A DNA stretch of 64,000 nt. Source: MKUN01 sp964481425. Its GTDB lineage: Bacteria; Bacteroidota; Bacteroidia; Chitinophagales; Chitinophagaceae. Of the stretch, positions 8,806 to 16,965 are shown piece after piece. The notes beneath the pieces were generated by a model that saw only the letters and a program-made list of their open reading frames with translations, made no database searches and had not been told where the DNA came from. The stretch covers positions 37,323 to 101,322 of the forward strand of contig CAYZTM010000013.1 in assembly GCA_964481425.1 (NCBI GenBank), given 5' to 3'. The first letter of the stretch is position 1. Each line of letters opens with the position of its first letter. The position numbers and the translations under genes were made by a program.

Positions 8806-9444
8806 ATGAAAAAAGTATTGTTGTTAGCATCAGGGATTATTCTATGGTCATTCGTACAAAGTAAAGCACAGTATTTCTCTATTGGCCCGGTAGCCGGTTT
8901 GGGCGCCAGCCGTATCTCTAATATGCCGGGAAATGAAAGAGTAAAACTATCGCCATCTATGGGCGTGGGTTTTGTCTATTCAAAAGATGCCCATTGGGGC
9001 TGGGGCAGTGGGCTCAACGTTTCATTAGAAGGATACAAAACAGATATTGGTCCCAACACCATATCCGTTACCCCTTCTTACCTGCGCATGCCTATGCGTG
9101 TTTATTATTTCTTTGGCGACTATGGTAACGCCGTACGCCCCAAACTGTACCTGGGACCTACAGTAGGGCTTAAGGTAAATGAGAGCCATTCTATGAACGG
9201 TGCCATATCCAATGGTACGGACGTAGCCTCGGGCTATGTAGTGAATGATGATATGTTCCGAACATTTGATGTAGGGTTTAATACCGGGGCCGGTGTTAAT
9301 ATACGTCTTGTAAAAGCAATGTGGCTCAACATGGACCTCGGTTACAATATGGGCCTGATAGATGCCGTAAAAGATGCAGGCGGCTCTTATAATATGAACG
9401 AGAACCTGAGGTTCAACGCCGGTTTATTATTTGGACTGAAATAA
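8806..9444 (+). CDS. Outer-membrane beta-barrel protein (PorT/OMP_b-brl type)
   Basis: The 212-residue product starts at the ATG before MKKVLLLASGIILW; an upstream in-frame ATG at 8767 would bury the signal peptide. After cleavage at SKAQ the protein shows alternating strands typical of an eight-strand barrel: GPVAGLGASRI, WGWGSGLNVSLEG, LYLGPTVGLKV, GLLFGLK at the C-terminus. Its ligand is unknown. It follows mgtE by about 90 bp on the same strand and ends at a strong bidirectional terminator. Confidence 0.75.
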   Translation: MKKVLLLASGIILWSFVQSKAQYFSIGPVAGLGASRISNMPGNERVKLSPSMGVGFVYSKDAHWGWGSGLNVSLEGYKTDIGPNTISVTPSYLRMPMRVYYFFGDYGNAVRPKLYLGPTVGLKVNESHSMNGAISNGTDVASGYVVNDDMFRTFDVGFNTGAGVNIRLVKAMWLNMDLGYNMGLIDAVKDAGGSYNMNENLRFNAGLLFGLK

Positions 9445-9455
9445 TTGGCTAATTG

Positions 9456-9495
9456 AAAATAAAAATGCCCCGCGATCGCGGGGCATTTTTATTTT
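9456..9495. terminator. Perfect 40-bp palindromic bidirectional terminator
   Basis: A perfect 40-bp palindrome is centred between 9475 and 9476 (core TGCCCCGCGATCGCGGGGCA with A/T arms). It lies between two convergent genes and gives a U tract on both strands. Confidence 0.9.
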
Positions 9496-9506
9496 ATCAC
9501 AATTGC

Positions 9507-11126
9507 TTATTGTTTTACAAATTTTACCGTTGTTTTCTCACCGTTGTTATTGTAAACAGCAAGGTAAACACCCGGTGTCAGCCCGGCTATGTTGAAGCTG
9601 CTGTTTGTGCTGCCAGCAACTGCCGGAATGTTGAACAGCGTTTTGCCATCCAGTGAGCTAATGCTAACAGAGGCATTGTCGCCGGCTGCTCCGTGGCTTA
9701 TTACGATAGTGCCTGTAACAGGATTGGGCGATACAGAAACTACATTGTTTTGTTTTGTTTCCACTTTCACTACTGAGCTATAGCTATTAGAACCGTTCAG
9801 TTCATTTACTTTCAGGCGGTAGTAAGCGACCCCGGCAATCGGATCAAGGTCATCAAATGAATAGCTATAAGTTGAGTTGTTGGAAGCAGCTACACTGCCT
9901 ATGCCTGAGAAGTCCTTGCCATCAGTGCTGCGCTCGATAGTGAAGCTCTTTACCCCGGATTCATTCGAGGTTGCCCACCATACTTTTACAGCATTATCCC
10001 TTGGACCGGCATTGAAGGATATCAGTTTTAATGACAGTGGTGCCTGCAAGGGAGCCCATGCAACACCCCTGAAGGCCATATTTACACCCGCAGTAGCTAT
10101 TGAGGTTGGTGTTGCGGTAAGTGTGCCGTTGATGCCGGTAGTGTCAGTAAGTGTTTCCAGGTCGGTACCATCGGCGGTTACATACAAGGTTACCGTGGTA
10201 TCGCTGGCCGAGCCTACCATACCGGTAAAGTTATCGCTGGTAGTACCTACCGTACCCATATTCACCCAAAGACCTGCTATCAATGAATATTTTGTGATCG
10301 CAGGGCTGCCGTCATCAGCTACATAAAGCACGTCATAACCGGGCGTATTGGCATCAATATCGGCCATGAAGTAAGAATAAGGGCTGCCGCTTGTAGGCGC
10401 TGCACCGGGCAGGTTGGCTATGGTTTGATTTATCGCCGTAGGTATGCCGGTGCCTATGGTCATCAGGCCTTTGGGAGTCCCTGAACTGCCTGATATGTAC
10501 AACTGCCCATCGAATGCCCTAAGGAACCGCATATTACCGGTACTGTTGGTACCTATCAGGGTACTGGTATCTACACCGGAAACTGCAAATACCGGTGACA
10601 AACGTACACCACCTGTGCCACCGGCCATCCATATGCTATCTCCGGTACTGTTGCAAAAGGCTGAGCGGGGGTTGTTACCATTCGCATAATCGTTGAAGGC
10701 GGAATTAAGATTGATGCTGCCATCCGCTGCCAATATCGCCACTACGCGCGGCAGGGTATCAGAATGGGTAGAGGCAATGGAGCCTGTAACGGTACCCAAT
10801 GTGCGTTCATAGCCGGCAAAAGCTGCATATTTCAGGTTGGGAGAGTTCGAGATGTCGCCCTCGCTGGTGGCTGTACCGCTCATAATCAGTGCATGCGATG
10901 TTGGGGTAGTGTCGGTTGGCACAGCAATAGATTGTACTAGAGTACCCGCCGTTGTGTACTCATCTATAAATACTGCCGCCCCGGTGCTTGCCAGCGCGGC
11001 CTGTCCATCGCCAAGCCTCACAACAATAAGGTTGCCCGTAGTAAAAGGCCCTGCATGCGAAGGCACTGATGTCAGTGTGCTCGTGCAGGCCAGTAAAACG
11101 CTAAATAGTAAACTTCTTTTTTTCAT
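9507..11126 (-). CDS. Secreted protein with T9SS type A sorting domain, propeller-like
   Basis: The 539-residue product starts at MKKRSLLFSVLLACTS, three codons inside the longest frame. The first 370 residues are rich in Gly, Thr, Ser and Asp with repeated strands (NLIVVRLGDGQAAL, YSYFMADIDANTPGYDVLYVADDG), as in secreted beta-propeller proteins. Residues about 375-455 look like a fibronectin-type fold (VKVWWATSNESGVKSFTIERSTDGKDF), which often precedes the sorting domain. The C-terminus is type A (VSVSPNPVTGTIVIS ... VKFVKQ). No enzyme motif was seen. It ends next to the palindromic terminator. Confidence 0.85.
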   Translation of the reverse strand: MKKRSLLFSVLLACTSTLTSVPSHAGPFTTGNLIVVRLGDGQAALASTGAAVFIDEYTTAGTLVQSIAVPTDTTPTSHALIMSGTATSEGDISNSPNLKYAAFAGYERTLGTVTGSIASTHSDTLPRVVAILAADGSINLNSAFNDYANGNNPRSAFCNSTGDSIWMAGGTGGVRLSPVFAVSGVDTSTLIGTNSTGNMRFLRAFDGQLYISGSSGTPKGLMTIGTGIPTAINQTIANLPGAAPTSGSPYSYFMADIDANTPGYDVLYVADDGSPAITKYSLIAGLWVNMGTVGTTSDNFTGMVGSASDTTVTLYVTADGTDLETLTDTTGINGTLTATPTSIATAGVNMAFRGVAWAPLQAPLSLKLISFNAGPRDNAVKVWWATSNESGVKSFTIERSTDGKDFSGIGSVAASNNSTYSYSFDDLDPIAGVAYYRLKVNELNGSNSYSSVVKVETKQNNVVSVSPNPVTGTIVISHGAAGDNASVSISSLDGKTLFNIPAVAGSTNSSFNIAGLTPGVYLAVYNNNGEKTTVKFVKQ

Positions 11127-11395
11127 ATCGCTCATTATTCTTTATTGTTATTAACAAATAAGATATACCTGATGGTTAAAATTAATTCTATTTTTTATCA
11201 CTCATATGTAAATATAAATTTAACTAAATTAATTCGTTTTTTATTGAAACTGTAAGCAACTAATTATTAACATTTGAGCTGTCGTCTGAGGTGGAAAATA
11301 ATTTTTTGTTACGTTTCCATTCATCATAAAACCCGGGTAAGTGTAACATCGTATATGAACAATAATGGTATTCACCTGTTATAGTTAGTAAAGTG

Positions 11396-11521
11396 ATGAA
11401 TATGGACCATACTGTTTATTTCGAGATGTTGTATCGTACGGTGCTTGTCCTTGTGTTCACGGGTAGCGCTTTCCTGCTTGGCTCCCGCCTGCTCCATGCC
11501 CGCAGAAACAAGGCTGAATAG
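11396..11521 (+). CDS. 41-residue single-pass membrane protein (copy 1 of a duplicated pair)
   Basis: The 41-codon frame starts ATG-AAT-ATG-GAC and encodes a short polar N-terminus, the sequence FEMLYRTVLVLVFTG, a hydrophobic helix and a basic tail (ARRNK). A second frame at 11865-12011 has the same layout and shares the E-[MI]-LYR motif at the start of its helix. Each copy faces a small convergent lipoprotein gene within 30 bp. The conserved layout suggests a real gene rather than a chance frame. The function is unknown. Confidence 0.5.
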   Translation: MNMDHTVYFEMLYRTVLVLVFTGSAFLLGSRLLHARRNKAE

Positions 11522-11529
11522 CCGGACGA

Positions 11530-11763
11530 TCATCTGTTACCCTGTTTCATAGCGGGCGTTGTATCCGTTTTAATGTCGGTAGTACGTCTTAGGCTGTCCA
11601 CATCTGTGTTCGGTAGATCGACCTTGTCAGAAGACGGGGCCGCTATTCCTCCTGCGGTATCGGGTGGAGGAGTGCTGTCGTTTGCAGTGTTGTTTGTAGT
11701 ATTACCACATGACAATGAGAGGCATAAGATACCCGCCGACAATAATTTTTTTAATGTATTCAT
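11530..11763 (-). CDS. Small lipoprotein (copy 1)
   Basis: The 77-residue product starts at MNTLKKLLSAG, preceded by a purine-rich GGAGAG. It has a lipobox (SLSC at residues about 16-19) and a low-complexity tail rich in Thr, Asn, Asp and Pro (TTNNTANDSTPPPD). Such tails are typical of disordered surface lipoproteins in Bacteroidota. It converges with the 41-residue membrane protein gene with an 8-bp gap. The unit resembles the pair at 11865-12286. Confidence 0.6.
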   Translation of the reverse strand: MNTLKKLLSAGILCLSLSCGNTTNNTANDSTPPPDTAGGIAAPSSDKVDLPNTDVDSLRRTTDIKTDTTPAMKQGNR

Positions 11764-11864
11764 CTCTCCTTTTATAGATAAGGACATAAATACCATGCCT
11801 GCTAATTTGCGACACATATGTATCAATAGCATGATTTTTATAGTATAGTTTACTAAAGAATGAG

Positions 11865-12011
11865 ATGAAAAAACTGGACATTTTAGAAATATTGTATCGT
11901 ATGGTCGCTATTTCAGCAATCGTTCTGATGGTCATCGTGGTGCTATTCGGATGGCTGAAAGGTTTCTTTTGGGAGAAGAACGACAGATTAAAAAAGAGGC
12001 ATAAATACTGA
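11865..12011 (+). CDS. 48-residue single-pass membrane protein (copy 2)
   Basis: ATG at 11865 opens a 48-codon frame. The product begins MKKLDILEILYRMVA, continues through an Ile/Val-rich helix, and ends in a strongly basic tail (DRLKKRHKY). LEILYR matches FEMLYR of the copy at 11396, placed identically before the helix. An overlapping ATG at 11860 stops after two codons, so 11865 is the start. It converges with a second small lipoprotein gene 26 bp away. Confidence 0.5.
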   Translation: MKKLDILEILYRMVAISAIVLMVIVVLFGWLKGFFWEKNDRLKKRHKY

Positions 12012-12037
12012 CATTATGCCTCTCTTCTATCCCCGGA

Positions 12038-12286
12038 TCATTTTTTCGAATCCGAATCCCCGTTATTATGTGTGTTTGCTGCCGTGGTGCCGGTATCATG
12101 TACGTTCCCGTAGTTTGAATCGGGCTTATGAGCTGGATCATACCCTCCGTAGGTAGCGGGAGCTTGCCCGTTTACCTTGGTTGAATCTATTGGAGTATCG
12201 TGGCCAATATTTTTTCCTTCATTAGGTTTGCAAGCCGCTACTGTTATCGTTAGTGCAAGGAGCACAATACTTTTTACTGTTTTCAT
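12038..12286 (-). CDS. Small lipoprotein (copy 2)
   Basis: The 82-residue product starts at MKTVKSIVLLAL and has a lipobox (VAAC at about residues 16-19). The tail is hydrophilic and probably disordered (GGYDPAHKPDSNYG, THNNGDSDSKK). It has the same size class, orientation and position relative to a mini membrane protein as the lipoprotein at 11530-11763, although the tails have diverged. The function is unknown. Confidence 0.6.
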   Translation of the reverse strand: MKTVKSIVLLALTITVAACKPNEGKNIGHDTPIDSTKVNGQAPATYGGYDPAHKPDSNYGNVHDTGTTAANTHNNGDSDSKK

Positions 12287-12342
12287 AAACTGCGTTTTAG
12301 AACAACGCTTAAAATATTGTACCACCTTGCATGCATGTGGTG

Positions 12343-13071
12343 TCAATGTATCAGCTCTTCGATGTCAGGGTCGCCATCCAGGTTATTCATTTGCTCCATG
12401 ATATGAGGGTAACGCCAGGCCACCCAGCGGCTGGTGGGCTTTACAGTAAACTTTTTGGGGTTAGGCAGGCAGGCTATGATCATTGCAGCCTCGGCACGCG
12501 AAAGGTTTCGGGCCGATTTATTGAAATAAGCATGCGATGCCGCTTCTATACCGAATATCCCCGGTCCCATTTCTATCACGTTCAGGTACACCTCCAGTAT
12601 GCGTTTTTTACCCCATGTCCATTCTATCAGTTTGGTAAAATAGGCTTCGGGCACTTTGCGCACATACCGCCCCCAGCCGCTGCCTTGCCAGAGGAACACA
12701 TTCTTGGCAGTTTGCTGGCTGATGGTGCTGGCTGCAGCTCCTGCGGCCCGTTTATGTTTACGTCTTTTTGAGGGTTGGGCGTCGAGGCTTTTTTCAATGG
12801 CATGCCAGTCAAAACCTCCATGGTCGGGAAAGAGTTGATCTTCGCTGGCTATGGCTGCCAGTTTTACGTTGGGCGATATTTCTTCCCAGCTTACATAGTC
12901 GCGCCGCAGGCCATGACCGTCAAAAAGCGCGGCAGCCTGTGTAAGCGTTATAGGGGGGAAGACCCACTTGCATACCACTACATACAAGAGCGAGGAAACA
13001 AAGGCGAATAGAATAACCCGCCAAACGATCCGTATAAACCTGCGAAACCCCGTTCTTTGCTGTGCTGCCAT
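12343..13071 (-). CDS. mtgA: Monofunctional peptidoglycan glycosyltransferase
   Basis: This 242-residue GT51 enzyme polymerises lipid II into glycan strands on the periplasmic face of the inner membrane. One anchor helix spans residues about 16-38. The family motifs are all present: EDQLFPDHGGFD with catalytic Glu77, STISQQTAKN, and the KKRILEVYLNVIEMG segment. No transpeptidase domain follows, which separates it from bifunctional PBPs. Its length is normal for MtgA. It lies alone between two envelope genes on the same strand. Confidence 0.95.
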   Translation of the reverse strand: MAAQQRTGFRRFIRIVWRVILFAFVSSLLYVVVCKWVFPPITLTQAAALFDGHGLRRDYVSWEEISPNVKLAAIASEDQLFPDHGGFDWHAIEKSLDAQPSKRRKHKRAAGAAASTISQQTAKNVFLWQGSGWGRYVRKVPEAYFTKLIEWTWGKKRILEVYLNVIEMGPGIFGIEAASHAYFNKSARNLSRAEAAMIIACLPNPKKFTVKPTSRWVAWRYPHIMEQMNNLDGDPDIEELIH

Positions 13072-13114
13072 TTATATCAAAAGTAACAAGCTAAATTTCA
13101 AAAGCAAACAGGGT

Positions 13115-14002
13115 TCAATCCTGTGTTATCCGTACTTCCACCCGCATGTTTTTGGTCCTGTTCTCCGGGCTGTCTTCTTTAAAAGCTGGCCTTGTGCTGC
13201 CATAGCCGGTATAGGTGATCCTGTCATGATTGATGCCCTTTTTTATAAGGTAGTCCCGCACTTTCCAGGCACGGTTGTGCGAAAGCAGGCGTCGGTCCAG
13301 CCTGTTCTCTTCAATGCGCAATTCATCTTTGGTCAGGTCTTTTCCTACGTCCCAGTCCTCCGCATCGGTACCAAAGGGCACACAGCATACGTGCCCCTCT
13401 ATACGCACATGCATTTGCGGGTTTTGTGCTAATATATTATACAGTTCATCAAGTTCTTCTTCTGAGCCTTTTACATAAGTATGCCTGTTTACTACGAACT
13501 GGACCTTTGCCAGCAGGAACAGGTCGCCTCTTTTGGCATGGCTGAATGAGTCGGGGTTGAAGGGCTTGCCCTTTTTTACATAGGTGGGTACCCTTTTTTT
13601 TATAATAATACCCCTTGGGGCAATGATATCAACCCGCCTGTCTTCCTGTATGCCTTCCTTGCCGGGTACAGTATCGCGCTTTATCGCTCCTTTACCGATA
13701 CATAACTTAAATGCAGTTTTCGAAATTCCCTGTGCTATTAGTCTCTCGCGTACCCGTTGCGCCCTCATGGTGGATAGCCATTCATTGTGCGGGTCCTTTC
13801 CCAGCATATCAGCATAGCCCATCAATAATAATGTATCGGTTTCTGTCGCGCTCTTATTAAGCGATAAGGCTGATACTTGCTCCAGCGCTTCGTCATTCAG
13901 CGAGGTGTCATTCAGCGCAAAATAAATGTGAAAGGTATCCTGCTGCTGTGCAGATGCATTTAGCTGCAGCAATAGGGTGAGTATAATGAACTGTGTTTTC
14001 AC
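13115..14002 (-). CDS. Secreted protein with two OmpA-like domains
   Basis: The 295-residue product has a signal peptide (MKTQFIILTLLLQLNASAQ). Two OmpA/MotB-type peptidoglycan-binding modules follow: residues about 25-135 (FHIYFALNDTSL ... RAQRVRERLIAQGI ... EDRRVDI) and about 165-293 (QFVVNRHTYV ... HNRAWKVRDYLIKKGI ... NRTKNMRVEVRI). No beta-barrel precedes them, so it is probably a soluble periplasmic protein that contacts peptidoglycan at two points. In the second module the segment between the two halves is extended with two adjacent cysteines (HVCCVPFG). Confidence 0.8.
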   Translation of the reverse strand: MKTQFIILTLLLQLNASAQQQDTFHIYFALNDTSLNDEALEQVSALSLNKSATETDTLLLMGYADMLGKDPHNEWLSTMRAQRVRERLIAQGISKTAFKLCIGKGAIKRDTVPGKEGIQEDRRVDIIAPRGIIIKKRVPTYVKKGKPFNPDSFSHAKRGDLFLLAKVQFVVNRHTYVKGSEEELDELYNILAQNPQMHVRIEGHVCCVPFGTDAEDWDVGKDLTKDELRIEENRLDRRLLSHNRAWKVRDYLIKKGINHDRITYTGYGSTRPAFKEDSPENRTKNMRVEVRITQD

Positions 14003-14076
14003 ACTTTCAAATTACAATATTTCATTACCATTTTCCACCTGTTTGGCCACCTCTATATTTATTTTTAAAAATAACT

Positions 14077-14130
14077 ACTAAAAAATTAGTTGATTAACTA
14101 AATAATTAGTAGTTTCACTAAAAGTTTAGT
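14077..14130. promoter_or_regulatory. Triple BlaI-type operator
   Basis: Three 14-bp near-palindromes of form ACTAAA-N3-TTAGT-like sequence lie at 14077-14090, 14097-14110 and 14117-14130, spaced exactly 20 bp apart. The last ends 4 bp before the BlaI-family ATG at 14135. TACTA/TAGTA-type dyads are what BlaI/MecI repressors bind, so autoregulation is likely. Confidence 0.7.
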
Positions 14131-14134
14131 AGAT

Positions 14135-14530
14135 ATGGCCACAAAAACAACATTCAAAGCCCTTACGAAAGCCGAGGAGGAAATAATGCAGGTGCTTTGG
14201 GAACTGGAGCATGCATTTGTGAAAGATGTAGTGGATGCGCTACCGGTACCTGCTCCGCATTATAATACGGTAAGCACTATAATAAAGATACTGGAGGAGA
14301 AGGGCTTTGTAGCGCACGAGTCCTTTGGTAAGGCAAACAGGTATTATCCCCTGGTAAATAAGGACGACTACAGCAAACGCTCCATGAAGCAATTCGTGAA
14401 GAAATACTTCGAAGGCTCTTTTTCCAACATGCTCTCCTTTTTTGCCAAAGAAAAAGATATCAGCGTAAAGGAACTGGAAGAACTGCTGCAGGAACTCAAA
14501 AAAACAGAAACTAAAAATAGAAAGTCATGA
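14135..14530 (+). CDS. BlaI/MecI/CopY family transcriptional repressor
   Basis: The 131-residue protein has the winged-helix DNA-binding domain at residues about 10-80 (LTKAEEEIMQVLWEL, NTVSTIIKILEEKGFV) and a C-terminal dimerisation helix region (SVKELEELLQELKK). In this family a membrane metalloprotease cleaves or inactivates the repressor to release target genes. That partner is the next gene, which overlaps by 4 bp (ATGA). Three operators immediately upstream indicate autorepression. There is no beta-lactamase or penicillin-binding protein gene next to it, so the regulon beyond the operon cannot be read here. Confidence 0.92.
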   Translation: MATKTTFKALTKAEEEIMQVLWELEHAFVKDVVDALPVPAPHYNTVSTIIKILEEKGFVAHESFGKANRYYPLVNKDDYSKRSMKQFVKKYFEGSFSNMLSFFAKEKDISVKELEELLQELKKTETKNRKS

Positions 14531-15735
14531 CGTACTTGATACAGGTAAATACATATGCAGCCATAATGTTGCTGGCTTATATGCTGTTGCTGCGCAGCAG
14601 ACCTATGTACCGTTTTAATCGGGTATACTTGCTTGCCGCTACAATATTGCCCTTTGTTTTGCCCTTTGTGCAGTTGCCCTTAACGGTGCAGGATAAGATG
14701 CCTTCTATTCCTGTATTACAATTCCGCCTGCCCGAGGTAAGGGTAGGGGCAGGAACCTCGACGGATCCCCGGGGATTGAGCCTTGTCTCCATATTCTGGC
14801 TTAGTTATGGACTGGTATGTATAGCTATTTTTATGTACCATATATGGGGCCTGTTGCGCCTGCGGAGGGTGGTGCGGAACAATGAGCAAAAAGATCATGA
14901 CGGCTACGTACTGATGACTGGTACAGGCTATGGCCCCGGCAGCTTTGGCAGGTATATATTCTTTCCTGCTGCGGAAGTTAATGAGGCGATATTGGCGCAT
15001 GAGCGCGCGCACATCGCCTTGCACCACACCCGTGATGTCCTGTTCCTGAATTTTTTCCAGGCCTTTGCATGGCCCTCTTTATTACTGGGCCGGATAAAAA
15101 AGGAGCTGAAAGAACTGCATGAGTTCCAGGCCGATGCCATGGCAAATGAAGACAGGCAGAGCTATGCGGAACTGCTTCTTTCATCGGCACTTGGTATCCG
15201 TGCCTTGCCGGAAATGCACTTATTTATTATTCATCCTTTAAAACGAAGAATTATGATGTTACAAAAAAATGGCCCGGGATCGCCACTGAAAACTATCCTG
15301 TTGAGTTCCTGTACTGTATTGATGCTTGGTGCTTCCGTATTATTTGTTCAAAGCTGCAATAAGAGTAGCAATAAGAGCAATAAAGGGACAAGTGTAGAGG
15401 CCAATACAACATCAAAAACCAATAGTGATGTAGTAAAGGCTCCTGATGTGATGCCCCAATTTAATGGCGACCTGGCGGGTTTCCTCGGGCAGAATATTCA
15501 CTACCCGGAGTATGCAAAAGAAAAGAAAATAGAAGGGAGGGTAATGATACATTTTGTGGTCGCATCAGACGGTGCATTAGTAAACCCTGAAGCTGTAAGA
15601 TCGCCGGATACTTCTTTGACAAGGGCGGCAATGGATGTGATCAACAGGATGCCGAAATGGCAACCTGCGCGAATGAAAGATGGTAAGGCAGTGGCTACCG
15701 AAATGGTGTTGCCGATTGTATTCAAGCTTCAATAA
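14527..15735 (+). CDS. BlaR1-type M56 metallopeptidase fused to a TonB C-terminal domain
   Basis: The 402-residue inner-membrane protein has helices at about 8-24, 35-50, 86-110 and 258-275. A zinc protease motif HERAH lies at 158-162. After the last helix a Ser/Asn/Lys linker leads into a TonB C-terminal domain (about 315-402, YPEYAKEKKIEGRVMIHFVV ... MPKWQPARMKDG). BlaR1 proteins normally carry a sensor domain there; many Bacteroidota homologues carry TonB_C instead. It overlaps the BlaI gene by 4 bp, forming a sensor-protease/repressor operon. What it senses is not shown by the sequence. Confidence 0.9.
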   Translation: MTYLIQVNTYAAIMLLAYMLLLRSRPMYRFNRVYLLAATILPFVLPFVQLPLTVQDKMPSIPVLQFRLPEVRVGAGTSTDPRGLSLVSIFWLSYGLVCIAIFMYHIWGLLRLRRVVRNNEQKDHDGYVLMTGTGYGPGSFGRYIFFPAAEVNEAILAHERAHIALHHTRDVLFLNFFQAFAWPSLLLGRIKKELKELHEFQADAMANEDRQSYAELLLSSALGIRALPEMHLFIIHPLKRRIMMLQKNGPGSPLKTILLSSCTVLMLGASVLFVQSCNKSSNKSNKGTSVEANTTSKTNSDVVKAPDVMPQFNGDLAGFLGQNIHYPEYAKEKKIEGRVMIHFVVASDGALVNPEAVRSPDTSLTRAAMDVINRMPKWQPARMKDGKAVATEMVLPIVFKLQ

Positions 15736-15761
15736 AAGGCAATAATACCGGTAATAAATAG

Positions 15762-15793
15762 CACCGCCCGTTCTGTCCGGGCGGTGTTTTGTT
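15762..15793 (+). terminator. Intrinsic terminator after the BlaI operon
   Basis: A 9-bp GC-rich stem (CACCGCCCG/CGGGCGGTG, loop 7 nt) is followed by TTTTGTTT. Confidence 0.85.
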
Positions 15794-15862
15794 TAGAATT
15801 ATCCTGTAGCTGATGTTTATACTCATAGAGTATTTTACCTTTTGCCGTATCTTGCGCCCCTT

Positions 15863-16861
15863 ATGAGCAAAGAGATCGTCGTTAGCGGCATACGTTCCAC
15901 CGGCTACCTGCACCTGGGCAACTACTTCGGGGCTATGAAGAACTATGTGAAGATGCAGGAAGAATATAATTGCTATTTTTTCGTAGCAGATTACCATTCG
16001 CTTACCACGCACCCGGACCCCAAAGACCTTAAGACAAACGTTTTCCGCGTGGCGGCAGAGAATATCGCCAGCGGCCTTGACCCTGAGAAGGTGGCCTTAT
16101 ATGCCCAAAGCGATGTGCCGGAGATACCCGAACTATACCTTATGCTCAATATGCTGGCCTACAAAGGCGAGTTGGAAAAGGTGCCCACCTTCAAGGATAA
16201 AGTGCGTACCCAACCCGATAATGTGAACGCCGGACTGCTGACCTATCCTGTGCTTATGGCGGCAGATGTGCTGATTCATAAGGCGGTAAAAGTGCCCGTA
16301 GGCAAAGACCAGGAACAGCATATAGAGATGGCCCGCAACTTTGCCAACCGCTTCAATCACCGTTATGGAGAGCTCTTTCCCGAGCCGCAACCTTTTAACT
16401 TCGGCAGTGAACTGATCAAAGTGCCCAGCCTCAATGGTGCCGGTAAAATGAGCAAAAGCGAACATGAGAACGCTACTCTTTACCTTGCGGACAGTGATGA
16501 CGCGATACGCAAAAAAGTAATGAAGGCCAAGACCGATGCCGGACCAGCTGAACCCAACAGTGAAATGCCCGATTACATACAAAATATCTTCCTGCTGATG
16601 CAGTTGGTATCAGCTCCCGATACTGTCGAGACTTACAAGGGTATGTACAATAATTGCAGCATACGCTATGGCGATATGAAAAAGCAGCTTGCTGAGGACA
16701 TGGTAGCTTTCATAGCACCTATCCGCGAAAAAGCTATCGAATTACAAAACAATGAGGAGCAACTGCGAAAGATACTGAAACTGGGTGCGGAGAAAGCCCG
16801 CGAAAGTGCGGCAAATACCCTCAATGAAGCACGTAAAATGATAGGGATAAATTATTATTAA
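15863..16861 (+). CDS. trpS: Tryptophanyl-tRNA synthetase
   Basis: This 332-residue class I aminoacyl-tRNA synthetase charges tRNA-Trp. The HIGH-type motif is HLGN at about 17-20 and the KMSKS loop is at about 195-199. Trp-pocket sequences such as YPVLMAADVLIH and VGKDQEQH are present. The start at 15863 (MSKEIVVSGIR) is preferred over an ATG seven codons upstream because family members begin this way. It follows the BlaI operon terminator, with its own promoter-like TATCTTGC just upstream (about 15849-15856). Confidence 0.97.
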   Translation: MSKEIVVSGIRSTGYLHLGNYFGAMKNYVKMQEEYNCYFFVADYHSLTTHPDPKDLKTNVFRVAAENIASGLDPEKVALYAQSDVPEIPELYLMLNMLAYKGELEKVPTFKDKVRTQPDNVNAGLLTYPVLMAADVLIHKAVKVPVGKDQEQHIEMARNFANRFNHRYGELFPEPQPFNFGSELIKVPSLNGAGKMSKSEHENATLYLADSDDAIRKKVMKAKTDAGPAEPNSEMPDYIQNIFLLMQLVSAPDTVETYKGMYNNCSIRYGDMKKQLAEDMVAFIAPIREKAIELQNNEEQLRKILKLGAEKARESAANTLNEARKMIGINYY

Positions 16862-16965
16862 TATTATCCCTGGATTTCCCCGGCCTTCACGTGCATTTTT
16901 GCCGAGAGAATGTTATTTTGTGATATGGAGCCGCACAATCCCCTTTTTCAACACTAAACAGAACT

